Source: JAABQT01 sp035459025
GTDB taxonomy: Bacteria; Pseudomonadota; Gammaproteobacteria; Burkholderiales; SG8-39
Reading direction: 5' to 3'
DNA length: 64,000 nucleotides
Assembly: GCA_035459025.1 (NCBI GenBank)
Contig: DATHYT010000029.1
Coordinates: 1 to 64,000 of the forward strand
Shown here piece by piece: positions 29,156 to 37,859 of this stretch. Made by a program: the position numbers and the translations under genes. The stretch's first letter is position 1, and every line of letters starts with the position of its first letter. The notes beneath the pieces are model-generated. The model was not told the DNA's origin. It did not search any database and was given only the letters and a program-made list of their open reading frames with translations.

Positions 29156-30382
29156 ATGGGCGCGATGGACGACCAAAAGCTCGGCCGCTTCGAAGTCCTT
29201 GCCGAGATCGGCCGCGGCGCGATGGGCATCGTCTACAAGGCGAAGGACCCGATGCTCGAGCGCACCGTCGCCATCAAGACCATCAACATGAGCATGGACC
29301 GCGACGGCGCCGAGATGTACGAGAAGCGCTTCAATCAGGAGGCGCGCGCGGCGGGCGGGCTCAATCATCCCAACATCGTCACGGTGTACGACATCGGCAA
29401 GACCGACACCGAGTGCTACATGGCGATGGAGTACATCGAGGGCGCGGAGCTGCGCACGCTGCTCCTGCCTGGCAAGCCGATGCCGGTGCCGCGCGCCCTG
29501 TCGATCGCAGCGCAGGTGGCCGAAGGCCTGGCCTACGCCCACGAGCGCGGCGTCGTGCACCGTGACATCAAGCCGGCCAATATCATGGTGCCGGAAACCG
29601 GCGCAGTGAAAATCACCGATTTCGGCATCGCGCGCATGCGCTCGTCCAACGTCCAGACGCAGACCGGCATGATGATGGGCTCGCCGAAGTACATGTCGCC
29701 CGAGCAGGTGATCGGTAAGCGCGCCGATCATCGCACCGACATCTTTTCGCTCGGCGTGATCCTCTACGAGATGCTGACTGGCTCGACGCCATTCAGCGGC
29801 GAAAGCGTCAATGCCGTGATGTATCAGATCGTGAACTTCGTGCCGCCCGCGCCGAGCGCGATCAACCCGGCGGCGCCCGCCGTTCTTGACGGCATTGTCG
29901 CCGGCATGCTGGCGAAATCGCTCGAGGAGCGCTTCCAGAGCGCGGCCGAAGTCGCGCGCGGCCTGCGCGAGTGCGAGCGACAGGTGCACGGCGTGGCGGC
30001 CACCAGCGCGACCTCGACGCTGCCGCTCGGCTCGCTCGCGGAAGGCGCGACACCGACGGTGGTGGACAAGGACGTGAAAAGCGCCATCCTGGCGCAGACC
30101 CTGGAGCGCTCGCGCCGCGCCGAGGACGGTGCGCCGGCCCCGGACGCGGCGCCGGCCCGTGGCCTGTCGCGTACCTTCGACTCGCTCGAGGCGACGCAGC
30201 GGCTGGTGGCGCTGAGCGACGCGGCACTGACCCGAGATCCGGCGGCGAACCACCCGCTGCAGCTCAGCATGCAGACCACGTCGACCGCCCTGAGCGGCGG
30301 CTGGCGGCTGCGCGATACGCTGGTGGTGGCCGCGGGCGCGATCAGCGGGCTGATCGCCGCGGCGATTATCGTGCTGTTGTAG
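29156..30382 (+). CDS. Membrane-anchored Ser/Thr protein kinase
   Basis: A 408-residue Hanks-type kinase, PknB-like. The kinase domain spans about residues 11-275: IGRGAMGIVYKAKD, the lysine in VAIKTIN, HRDIKPANIMV, ITDFGIARM and GSPKYMSPEQVIGKRADHR in pieces. An Ala-rich region follows, and a single C-terminal membrane helix (LVVAAGAISGLIAAAIIVLL) with almost nothing beyond it, so there is no extracellular sensor. The start is ATG 29156 or the ATG three codons later. It is close behind the TssQ-like lipoprotein gene. Confidence 0.9.
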   Translation: MGAMDDQKLGRFEVLAEIGRGAMGIVYKAKDPMLERTVAIKTINMSMDRDGAEMYEKRFNQEARAAGGLNHPNIVTVYDIGKTDTECYMAMEYIEGAELRTLLLPGKPMPVPRALSIAAQVAEGLAYAHERGVVHRDIKPANIMVPETGAVKITDFGIARMRSSNVQTQTGMMMGSPKYMSPEQVIGKRADHRTDIFSLGVILYEMLTGSTPFSGESVNAVMYQIVNFVPPAPSAINPAAPAVLDGIVAGMLAKSLEERFQSAAEVARGLRECERQVHGVAATSATSTLPLGSLAEGATPTVVDKDVKSAILAQTLERSRRAEDGAPAPDAAPARGLSRTFDSLEATQRLVALSDAALTRDPAANHPLQLSMQTTSTALSGGWRLRDTLVVAAGAISGLIAAAIIVLL

Positions 30383-30406
30383 TGCCGCGGCGCCTTGCGG
30401 CGGCGC

Positions 30407-30802
30407 TCAGGACTTGCCGCCGCAGTTGGCCGGCATCGCCGTGATCGGGTAGCCGCGGCAGTTCCACGTCACCGTGCCGCCCTGAAGGATCGGCGTGATC
30501 GAGATTTCGATCGCATTCTTCTCGTTCCAGCCGCGGATGGCGCCGTTTGTCTCGATGATCCATTTCAGTTCGCCGTGCTTGGGGTCGCTGCGGGCCGGCA
30601 TCTTCAGGTCCTTGCCGGTGCCGGTGAGCGAGCCCGCGCTCTGCGCCGCCGCCGCAATCTGCTTCTGAGCACCCTCGGTGCCCGCGATCAACGCCTGCGC
30701 GGCTTCGCGCGCCTCGCTGCCCGCCATCTGCGGCAGCACGACCGCGACCGCGAGAAATGCCGCCAAAGCCAGAATCGCCACGACGATTAGAGCTGCACGC
30801 AT
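30407..30802 (-). CDS. Pilin-like protein without a prepilin cleavage site
   Basis: A 131-residue protein with an N-terminal hydrophobic helix (LIVVAILALAAFLAVAVVLP) and a globular part ending in two cysteines (WNCRGYPITAMPANCGGKS), like the disulfide-bonded D-region of type IV pilins. The usual G-F-T-L-I-E prepilin site is absent, so it is more likely an inner-membrane-anchored pilin-like protein. It converges with the kinase gene and diverges from the acylphosphatase gene. Function unknown. Confidence 0.65.
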   Translation of the reverse strand: MRAALIVVAILALAAFLAVAVVLPQMAGSEAREAAQALIAGTEGAQKQIAAAAQSAGSLTGTGKDLKMPARSDPKHGELKWIIETNGAIRGWNEKNAIEISITPILQGGTVTWNCRGYPITAMPANCGGKS

Positions 30803-30873
30803 CGAGTCGCCCCCTTTTGCCCGTGTCTTTCCATCCGCGCCAGATTGGAGGATAAGACTCTATTCAGCTTACC

Positions 30874-31212
30874 ATGGAGCGCCCGCGCTCGCAGCGAGCG
30901 GCGCCGAACGCTGGAGAAGTTTTGCAAGTACGCACAATCCGGCTGTGCATCCGCGGCCGGGTCCAGGGCGTTGGCTTTCGCGACGCCATGAGCCGCGAAG
31001 CCGAGCGGCTGGGACTCACCGGCTGGGTGCGAAACCGTGCCGGCGGCGATGTCGAGGCCGTAGCGCAGGGTGACGCCGCGGCCCTCGAGGCGCTGACCGC
31101 CTGGGCCCGACGCGGGCCGACCGCGGCGCGCGTCGAGGGCGTCGATTGCGGCCCCCCCGCGCCGGAGCATGCGCGCAGCTATGCGCGATTCGAGCGCTGG
31201 CCGACCGCCTGA
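30874..31212 (+). CDS. acyP: Acylphosphatase
   Basis: Small hydrolase of acyl phosphates. The signature IRGRVQGVGFRDAMSREAERL (catalytic arginine in VGFR) and the asparagine in GWVRNRAGGDVEA are present. The protein is 112 residues from ATG 30874; a TTG at 30922 would give the usual length of about 95. It converges with the HTH gene, overlapping its 3' end by 34 bases. Confidence 0.9.
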   Translation: MERPRSQRAAPNAGEVLQVRTIRLCIRGRVQGVGFRDAMSREAERLGLTGWVRNRAGGDVEAVAQGDAAALEALTAWARRGPTAARVEGVDCGPPAPEHARSYARFERWPTA

Positions 31213-31958
31213 TCGCGGCCCGTATCGCGGCGCTTCAGCGCGTTCATCGCGGAGAACGCCCATGGCCGGCAGGCGATCAGCAGGCCGACGCCTTCGCGCC
31301 GGCGTGCGGGCAGCCCCGCATCCACTTCGGCAAGCTCGTTGAACTCGGCGGCGACACGCTCCAGGCGGCGCCGCAGCATCGCCGCCGAGGCCGGCGACAG
31401 GTCGCGTGCCTCGAAGCGCAGCATCTCGAGCGGCCCGCTGAAGCGAGAGCGCAGGAACTCCGCAGTCACGCGCAGGCCGTAGGCCTTCTTGACCGGTCCG
31501 CCGGCGCGCCACACGAAGTCCTTTGCCACTCGCAACCGCACGCGCTCGCCAGCATCCCAGTCGATGAGGCGCGCGCGCTCGAACTTGGCGAGCGCGAGCG
31601 TCAGCTCGGTACGCGTGATGACGAACGCTTCGACGATGTCGTCGAAGCGCCAGCCATTCAGCAGCAGCCAGAACACCGAAAGCAGCCGCTCGTCGCTCGC
31701 CAGCAGCGTTTCCTGCTCCAGGCTGAGTTCGATGTCCTGGCCTTGCGTGCCCCGCGTCATGCGCGCCAGTTCCGCCAGGTCGAGATCGAGCACCCGCAGG
31801 ACGTCCTCCATGCGCGACAGAGTGAATGTATGGCGCGAGAACAGCCGCTTGACGCTCGCTTCCGAGAGCCGCAGCTCGCGCGCGAGCGCCGCGTAGGTCA
31901 TGCCGCGGGCGCGCAGGGAGCGCTTGAGCGCATCGACAATGCGGTGGGTGAGCGGCAT
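31179..31958 (-). CDS. HTH (XRE-type) transcriptional regulator
   Basis: A 259-residue protein starting at ATG 31958. An N-terminal Cro/C1-type HTH covers about residues 5-60 (RARGMTYAALARELRLSEASVKRLFSR in pieces), followed by a mixed region that could bind an effector (FDDIVEAFVITRTEL, WRAGGPVKKAYGL). It is divergent from the FAD-oxidase-like gene, and the gap holds a palindromic motif shared with the xdhC/coxS gap. Regulation of that neighbour is plausible but inferred. Confidence 0.8.
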   Translation of the reverse strand: MPLTHRIVDALKRSLRARGMTYAALARELRLSEASVKRLFSRHTFTLSRMEDVLRVLDLDLAELARMTRGTQGQDIELSLEQETLLASDERLLSVFWLLLNGWRFDDIVEAFVITRTELTLALAKFERARLIDWDAGERVRLRVAKDFVWRAGGPVKKAYGLRVTAEFLRSRFSGPLEMLRFEARDLSPASAAMLRRRLERVAAEFNELAEVDAGLPARRREGVGLLIACRPWAFSAMNALKRRDTGRDQAVGQRSNRA

Positions 31959-32011
31959 GGGTGCAGGCCAGGGAACCGCCGGTATCGTAAAGCGAGACCT
32001 TGCCGCTGCGT

Positions 32012-32026
32012 TATTGCGGCGCAACA
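32012..32026. promoter_or_regulatory. Palindromic motif in the HTH/FAD-oxidase divergent region, copy 2
   Basis: TATTGCGGCGCAACA, identical over 15 bases to 4891-4905. It lies 54 bases upstream of the HTH start and 48 bases before the FAD-oxidase-like start, a typical operator position between divergent genes. Confidence 0.4.
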
Positions 32027-32073
32027 GGCGCCGCCTCGACAATGGGTCGACCGCTAACCCGCCGAGGCTGCCG

Positions 32074-33036
32074 ATGCTCGCCACGTTCCCGATGTCCCTT
32101 GGTACGCTTTCCGCACCTCGCGTGTACTCCGCGAGCGACCTTTGCCGGGCGATGCTCGCGGAAGGCGCGTACGCCCGGCCCCTGGAGGCCGCCTGCCTCG
32201 ATCGCACCCTGCGCCACGACGCCGCGCGCGGCCTGCTCGAAGTCCAGGCAGGCGCGTCCTGGCGCAGCCTGCGGCCCTATGTCGGCGCCGACTTCCTGCC
32301 CGGAAGCGTTGGCGAAAGCGTTGCGGCCAACCGGGCCGGGCCCGACGGCGAGCCGGTCGTCAGGCATCTGCATGCCTTCACTCTGGCAACAGGCGCCGGT
32401 GAACTGCGTCGCGTCAGCCGTGAGCGCGCGGCGGACCTGTTCCGGCTGGCGGTGGGGGGATTCGGGGCATTCGGGCCGTTCTACAGCCTGACGCTTGACG
32501 TGGCCTCGCTGGCGAGAAGCGCAGCTCGGTCGGCCGCGCCCGTGCGCATCGAGCTTGCCGACGAGCCTCCGGGAGGCCAGTCGACCGCGCTCGAGCTGCT
32601 GGTGCCTCCGCAGCGCAGCGACGAGGTCGTGGACCGGACACGCGCGGCGCTCGCTGAACGGCGCTGCTGCTTGAGGCTGTTGGAGGCGCGCTGCGTCCAT
32701 CCGGAGGCGGAGACCTTTCTGCGCTGGGCGCGCAGCGAGTATGTGGCTCTGCACATCGAGTTTGATACCCGCGCCACGCTCGGCGCATGCGCAAGCGCAG
32801 CGCAACTGCGCACGCACCTCATCGATCTGGCGCTCGCGGCCGGCGGCGGTTTCATGCCCGGCAGCCTGCCACTTGCGACGCGCGCCCAGGCCGAGGCCTG
32901 CTACCCGATGCTGGGCGCCTTCCTCGCCGAAAAGCGCCGACTGGATCCCGCGGAGCGGGTGCTGAGTGCCTGGTACCGGGGGACGCGCCGCGTGTGGCGC
33001 GCCGAGAGCTGCCGCGTGCGCTGGGCGAAGGACTAG
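32074..33036 (+). CDS. FAD-linked oxidase-like protein lacking the usual N-terminal FAD loop
   Basis: A 320-residue protein from ATG 32074. Residues about 10-140 resemble the second half of a FAD_binding_4 domain (LDRTLRHDAARGLLEVQAGASWRSL in pieces, then LPGSVGESVAANRAG and VGGFGAFGPFYSLTL). The glycine-rich pyrophosphate loop that should precede it is missing. The C-terminal half resembles sugar-lactone oxidase C-domains (FLRWARSEYVALHIEF). Cofactor binding is therefore uncertain. It abuts dnaE tail to tail with stops overlapping at CTAG. Confidence 0.65.
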   Translation: MLATFPMSLGTLSAPRVYSASDLCRAMLAEGAYARPLEAACLDRTLRHDAARGLLEVQAGASWRSLRPYVGADFLPGSVGESVAANRAGPDGEPVVRHLHAFTLATGAGELRRVSRERAADLFRLAVGGFGAFGPFYSLTLDVASLARSAARSAAPVRIELADEPPGGQSTALELLVPPQRSDEVVDRTRAALAERRCCLRLLEARCVHPEAETFLRWARSEYVALHIEFDTRATLGACASAAQLRTHLIDLALAAGGGFMPGSLPLATRAQAEACYPMLGAFLAEKRRLDPAERVLSAWYRGTRRVWRAESCRVRWAKD

Positions 33037-36000
33037 ACGCCGCCCGCGTACACCACCTGCACATTCTCCGGCGCCAGCCAGGCGCCGAGGCGCTCGAGCA
33101 ACTGGCCGTCGGGACGCACCCGCCAGGCATCGCCGAGCGCGACGTCGCAGGCCGCCGCGCCGGTCTCGTAGTGCACGAAGACCGGGCAGGCCCCTTGCGC
33201 CCGGTACGGCGTGAGCAGCTCCATCAACTGGCGCGCGTCCGAGTGCCCATTCATCTCCAGGCGCAGGCGCGCGGCGAAGCGCTCGCGCAGCGCGCCGAGA
33301 TCGTAGAGCTCGTCCGCCGTCACGCGCAGCCCGCCGGAGAATTCATCGCGTTGCGCCTTGCCCTGCACGATGAGCAGCGCGTCCTCCTTGAGCTTGTCGC
33401 GGTGCCTTTCGAACAGCTCATTGAACACCGACAGCTCGAGCTGCGCGCTGCCGTCGTCGAGCATCACTACCATCATGCGGCCGCGGCGCGTCATCTGCGT
33501 GCGCGCCGAGGCCACCACGCCCGCGAGCCACACCCGATGCTCGGCCGCCGCGAGCTGCGCCAGCGGCACGCGCGGGAAACCGGCCAGGTCGTGCTCGTAG
33601 ACCGAGAACAAGTGGCCCGAAAGCGCGAAGCCGAGCGCCGCCTTCTCCTCGGTCAGCTTCTGCTTCAGGCCCCACGGCTGCGCCGGGACCAGGGCGCGCT
33701 CGGCGCCGTCGGCATCGGCGGCATCGCCGAACAGGCTGACCTGGGCGGCCTGGCGCTCGCGTTGCTCGGCCGCCTCGAGCGCGCGGCCCGCGGTGGCCAG
33801 CAGGCTGGCGCGATTGGGCTCGAGCGCATCGAGCGCGCCCGCGCGCACCAGGGCTTCGATGACACGGCGATTCACCGCGCGCTTATCGACCCGGCGGCAC
33901 AGATCGAATAGGTCGGCAAAGGGCCCGGCCTTGCGCGCCTCGACGATGGCATGGATCGCCGACTCTCCGGTGCCGCGTACCGCGCCCAGGCCGTAGCGCA
34001 GGGTCTTTTCATCGACCGGCACAAAGCGGAACTCGGAGGCGTTGATGTCGGGCGCCTGTATCGTGAGACCGTTGGCGAGCGCATCGTCGTGGAACTGGCG
34101 CACCTTGTCGGTATCGCCCATCACCAGCGAGAGGTTTGCCGCCATGAACGCGGAGGCGTGGTGCGCCTTCATGTAGGCGGTCTGGTAGGCCAGCAGCGCA
34201 TAGGCCGCGGCATGGGAGCGGTTAAAGCCGTAGCCCGCGAACTTCTCCATCAGGTCGAACAGCTGCGTCGCCTTGGTCCGTGACAAGCCGTTCTTCTCGG
34301 CGCCGGCGACGAAGACGTCGCGCTGCTGCGCCATCTCCTCGGCTTTCTTCTTGCCCATCGCGCGCCGCAGCAGGTCCGCGCCGCCCAGGGTCAGGCCGCC
34401 GATCACCTGGCCGATCTGCATTACCTGCTCCTGGTAGACCATGATGCCGTAGGTCGGCCGCAGGATCGGCTCGAGCCGCGGATCGAGGTACTCGACGCGC
34501 TGGCTGCCGTGCTTGCGCGCGATGAAGTCCGGGATCAGGTCCATGGGCCCGGGCCGGTACAGCGCCACCAGCGCGATCACGTCCTCGAAGCGGTCCGGAC
34601 GGGCACGCTTGATCAGATCGCGCATGCCGCGCGATTCCAGCTGGAACACGGCGGTGGTGTTGCCGGCCGAGAGCAGCTGGTACGTCGCTGCGTCGTCGAG
34701 CGGGATACGGTCAAGGGCGAACTGATCGTCGCCCATCTGGCGCACGTAGCGCTCGGCCCAGTCGAGGATGGTGAGCGTCGTGAGGCCGAGAAAGTCGAAC
34801 TTCACCAGTCCCACCGCCTCGACGTCGTCCTTGTCCAGCTGCGAGATCACGTTGACGCCGCCCTCGGCCGCATACAGCGGGCAGAAGTCGGTGAGCTTGC
34901 CCGGCGCGATGAGCACGCCGCCCGCATGCATGCCGACGTTGCGCGTCAGGCCTTCGAGCTTCTCGCCGAGCGCGAGCAGCTCGCGCACCTCGTCCTCCTT
35001 CTTCTCGCGCTGCGCGAGCAGCGGCTCCATGCTGCGCGCATCCTCGAGCGTGATGGTGCGCCCGGGCTGCACCGGGATCAGCTTCGCCACCTGGTCGCAG
35101 AAGTTGTAGCCCAGGTCCAGCACGCGTCCGCAGTCGCGCACCACCGCGCGCGCCGCCATGGTGCCGAAGGTCGCGATCTGCGACACGCTGTCCGCGCCGT
35201 ACTTCTGGCGTACGTAGTCGATGACGCGATCGCGCCCGTCCTGGCAGAAGTCGATATCGAAGTCCGGCATCGACACGCGCTCCGGGTTGAGGAAGCGCTC
35301 GAACAGCAGGCTGTAGGTGATCGGGTCGAGGTCGGTAATGCCGAGCGAATAGGCCACCAGCGAGCCCGCTCCCGAGCCACGGCCCGGCCCCACGGGTACG
35401 CCGTTCTGCTTGGCCCAGTTGATGAAGTCGGCGACGATGAGGAAGTAGCCCGCGAAGCCCATCTGGATAATGGTGCGAATCTCGAAATCGAGCCGCTCCT
35501 GGTAGTGCGGCGCGGCGCGCGCGCGCTCGGCCGCGTCGGCAAAGAGCTTCGCCAGCCGCGTCGCCAGCCCCTGCTCGGCCTGCCGGCGCAGGTATTGGTC
35601 CAGCGTCACGCCCGGGGGCGTGGGAAACGCCGGCAGGCGGCTGCGGCCGAGCTCGATCTGCAGGTTGCAGCGGCGTGCGATCTCGAGCGCGTTGTCGAGC
35701 GCCTGCGGCAGGTCGGCGAACAGCCGCGCCATTTCGTCCTGCGACTTCAGGTACTGCTCGGGCGTGAATTGCCGCGGCCGGCGCTGGTCGCCCAGAACGT
35801 AGCCCTGGGCGATGCACACGCGCGCCTCGTGGGCCTTGAAGTCCTCGGGGTCGAGGAACTGCACCGGGTGCGTGGCGACCACCGGCAGGCCGAGGCGCGC
35901 GGCGAGCTCGACGCTGCGCGCCACCAGCGTCTCGCCGTGGGCGAAGCCCGCGCGCTGCAGTTCGAGATAGAAGCGCCCCGGAAAGCGCGCCGACCATTCG

Positions 36001-36470
36001 CGCGCCAGCCGCTCGGCGGCGGCCGCGTTGCCGGCGGCGAGCGCGGCGCCCACGTCGCCCGCGCCCGCGCCCGAGAGCGCGATCAGGCCTTCGTTATCGG
36101 ACTCGGCGAGCCACGCGCGCGCAATCTCCGCGCGCCCCTGGCGCTGGTTCTGCAGCCAGGCGCGCGACAGCAGCTCGCACAGGCGCAGGTAGCCGGTGCG
36201 CGAGGCGCACAGCAGGAGGACCCGCGCCGGCTTGTCGGCTTCGGCCGCCCCCTGCACCCAGCAGTCCGCGCCGACGATCGGCTTCACGCCCGCGGCGCGG
36301 GCCGCCTGGTAGAACTTCACCATGCCAAAGACGTTGGCGCTGTCGGTGAGGGCCAGCGCGGGCATGCCGTCGCGCGCGGCGCGCCCGACCGCCGCATCGA
36401 GCCGGACGATGCCGTCCGTCACCGAGTACTCGCTGTGCAGCCTGAGATGAACGAAGCGAGGTGCAGCCAT
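33033..36470 (-). CDS. dnaE: DNA polymerase III alpha subunit
   Basis: Replicative polymerase, 1145 residues, close to the usual 1160. It has an N-terminal PHP domain (FVHLRLHSEYSVTDG), palm-domain catalytic aspartates in PDFDIDFCQDGR and LVKFDFLGLTTL, the finger helices, tandem HhH, an internal beta-clamp-binding motif QVSLF near residue 914 and an OB fold near residue 980 (VWLAGVVASARTQMTRRGRMM in pieces). The start is the ATG at 36470, divergent from the transporter gene across 29 bases. Confidence 0.97.
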   Translation of the reverse strand: MAAPRFVHLRLHSEYSVTDGIVRLDAAVGRAARDGMPALALTDSANVFGMVKFYQAARAAGVKPIVGADCWVQGAAEADKPARVLLLCASRTGYLRLCELLSRAWLQNQRQGRAEIARAWLAESDNEGLIALSGAGAGDVGAALAAGNAAAAERLAREWSARFPGRFYLELQRAGFAHGETLVARSVELAARLGLPVVATHPVQFLDPEDFKAHEARVCIAQGYVLGDQRRPRQFTPEQYLKSQDEMARLFADLPQALDNALEIARRCNLQIELGRSRLPAFPTPPGVTLDQYLRRQAEQGLATRLAKLFADAAERARAAPHYQERLDFEIRTIIQMGFAGYFLIVADFINWAKQNGVPVGPGRGSGAGSLVAYSLGITDLDPITYSLLFERFLNPERVSMPDFDIDFCQDGRDRVIDYVRQKYGADSVSQIATFGTMAARAVVRDCGRVLDLGYNFCDQVAKLIPVQPGRTITLEDARSMEPLLAQREKKEDEVRELLALGEKLEGLTRNVGMHAGGVLIAPGKLTDFCPLYAAEGGVNVISQLDKDDVEAVGLVKFDFLGLTTLTILDWAERYVRQMGDDQFALDRIPLDDAATYQLLSAGNTTAVFQLESRGMRDLIKRARPDRFEDVIALVALYRPGPMDLIPDFIARKHGSQRVEYLDPRLEPILRPTYGIMVYQEQVMQIGQVIGGLTLGGADLLRRAMGKKKAEEMAQQRDVFVAGAEKNGLSRTKATQLFDLMEKFAGYGFNRSHAAAYALLAYQTAYMKAHHASAFMAANLSLVMGDTDKVRQFHDDALANGLTIQAPDINASEFRFVPVDEKTLRYGLGAVRGTGESAIHAIVEARKAGPFADLFDLCRRVDKRAVNRRVIEALVRAGALDALEPNRASLLATAGRALEAAEQRERQAAQVSLFGDAADADGAERALVPAQPWGLKQKLTEEKAALGFALSGHLFSVYEHDLAGFPRVPLAQLAAAEHRVWLAGVVASARTQMTRRGRMMVVMLDDGSAQLELSVFNELFERHRDKLKEDALLIVQGKAQRDEFSGGLRVTADELYDLGALRERFAARLRLEMNGHSDARQLMELLTPYRAQGACPVFVHYETGAAACDVALGDAWRVRPDGQLLERLGAWLAPENVQVVYAGGV

Positions 36471-36499
36471 GGGAAGCAGCGAAAGTTTACCATCCGCGC

Positions 36500-37366
36500 A
36501 TGCGCGCTCCGGCCCTGCTCGCCCTGCTCTGCGGCGCGACGTTCATCGCGCTGTCGCCGATCTGGGTGCGGCTCGCCGACGTCGGGCCGACCGCGAGCGC
36601 ATTCTGGCGCGTCGCGCTCGCCGTGCCGCTGCTCTGGGCAGCGTACGCGCTCGCGCCGGGCGCACGCGGCGCGCGGCGCGCGGACTGGCGCATGCTCGGC
36701 GTCGCGGGAGTTGCCTTTGCCGGCGATCTCGCGTTCTGGCACTGGTCGATCCAGTTCACCTCGGTCGCCAATTCCACGCTGCTCGCCAATCTCGCGTCGA
36801 TCTTCGTCACGCTGGCGGCATGGCTGCTGTGGCGGCAGAAGCCGCGCGCGCTGTTCCTGGTCGCGCTGGGGCTCGCCCTGGTCGGCGTCGGCATGCTGGT
36901 ACGCACCAGCGTGGACTTCGCGCCGCGCGCGCTGCTGGGCGACGCCCTGGGCGTGGTCACGGCGATGTTCTACGCCTGGTACCTGCTCACGGTGAAAGGG
37001 CTGCGCGATCGTGGCGCGGCGACGCTGCGGCTAATGGCGGTGACCAGCACCGTGACCGCCCTGGTGCTGCTGCCCGCGGCGCTCGCCTCGGGCGAGGTCA
37101 TGCTGCCGGCCGGTGCCGGCGGCTGGCTGGTGCTTCTCGGCCTGGCCTGGATCACGCACGCGGGAGGCCAGGGGCTCATCGCCTACGCGCTCGCGCACCT
37201 GCCGGCGGCTTTCTCCTCCGTCGGCCTGCTGTTCCAGCCCGTGATGGCGGCTGCATTCGCCTGGGTGCTTCTCGGCGAGCCGCTGGTGGCCCTGCAGGTG
37301 GCCGGCGGGGTTGTCGTGCTGGCGGGGATCTATCTTGCGCGCCGCAGTTCCCTGGGGACAGAATAG
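36500..37366 (+). CDS. EamA/DMT-family membrane transporter
   Basis: A 288-residue protein with ten hydrophobic segments in two EamA repeats, typical of drug/metabolite exporters. The first repeat begins LLALLCGATFIALSPIWVRL. The second begins at about residue 146 (LGDALGVVTAMFYAWYLLTV). Start chosen at ATG 36500; an earlier in-frame start would run into the dnaE start region. Substrate unknown. Confidence 0.85.
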   Translation: MRAPALLALLCGATFIALSPIWVRLADVGPTASAFWRVALAVPLLWAAYALAPGARGARRADWRMLGVAGVAFAGDLAFWHWSIQFTSVANSTLLANLASIFVTLAAWLLWRQKPRALFLVALGLALVGVGMLVRTSVDFAPRALLGDALGVVTAMFYAWYLLTVKGLRDRGAATLRLMAVTSTVTALVLLPAALASGEVMLPAGAGGWLVLLGLAWITHAGGQGLIAYALAHLPAAFSSVGLLFQPVMAAAFAWVLLGEPLVALQVAGGVVVLAGIYLARRSSLGTE

Positions 37367-37394
37367 CGCGTCACCTCAGGCGAGGAGGATACGC

Positions 37395-37859
37395 ATGGCA
37401 ACCCGGAAGAAAGCGAAGGCCAAGCCCAAGCGCCGCAAGGCACTGGCCAAGCGGCCGGCGGCGCGCAGGAAGGTCGTAAAGCGCGCGCGCAAGCCCGCGC
37501 GCAAGGCGCCGGTCAGGCGCGCGGCGCCGAAAGCCGCCAGGCGCAAGATCGTCAAGCGCCGGGCGCCCGAGCCGCGGCCGGCGGCGGCGCCCGAACCCGC
37601 CGCGCCGGGTGAGCGCATCGGGGTCGTGACGCATTTCTATGGCGAGCCTTCTGTCGCCATCGTGAAGCTCGAGACCGGCATGCTGCGCGTCGGCGACACG
37701 ATCCATATCCGGGGACACACCACCGACTTCAGCCAGCGCGTCGCCTCGCTGCAGGTGGAGCACGCGCCGGTGAACGAAGTGGGGCCGGAAGACGATTTCG
37801 GCGTGCGCGTCGACCAGCACGTGCGCGAGCACGACGTGGTCTACAAGGTAACTAGCTGA
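37395..37859 (+). CDS. Histone-H1-like basic tail fused to an EF-Tu domain-2-like barrel
   Basis: A 154-residue protein with GAGGAGG seven bases before ATG 37395. In residues 1-57, 29 are Lys or Arg and none is acidic, with Ala/Pro repeats like histone H1 or AlgP tails. Residues about 72-154 resemble small translation-elongation-factor-like proteins: GVVTHFYGEPSVAIVKLETG, LRVGDTIHIRGHTTDFSQ and VNEVGPEDDFGVRVD. There is no GTPase domain. A role at RNA, ribosome or DNA is an inference from the charge. It converges with purM with an eight-base overlap. Confidence 0.75.
   Translation: MATRKKAKAKPKRRKALAKRPAARRKVVKRARKPARKAPVRRAAPKAARRKIVKRRAPEPRPAAAPEPAAPGERIGVVTHFYGEPSVAIVKLETGMLRVGDTIHIRGHTTDFSQRVASLQVEHAPVNEVGPEDDFGVRVDQHVREHDVVYKVTS

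Noticed and set aside
28745..30382. Part of a type VI secretion cluster
   Set aside because: Only a TssQ-like lipoprotein and a kinase are present; no TssB, TssC, TssK, TssM, ClpV or VgrG gene is seen in the window.
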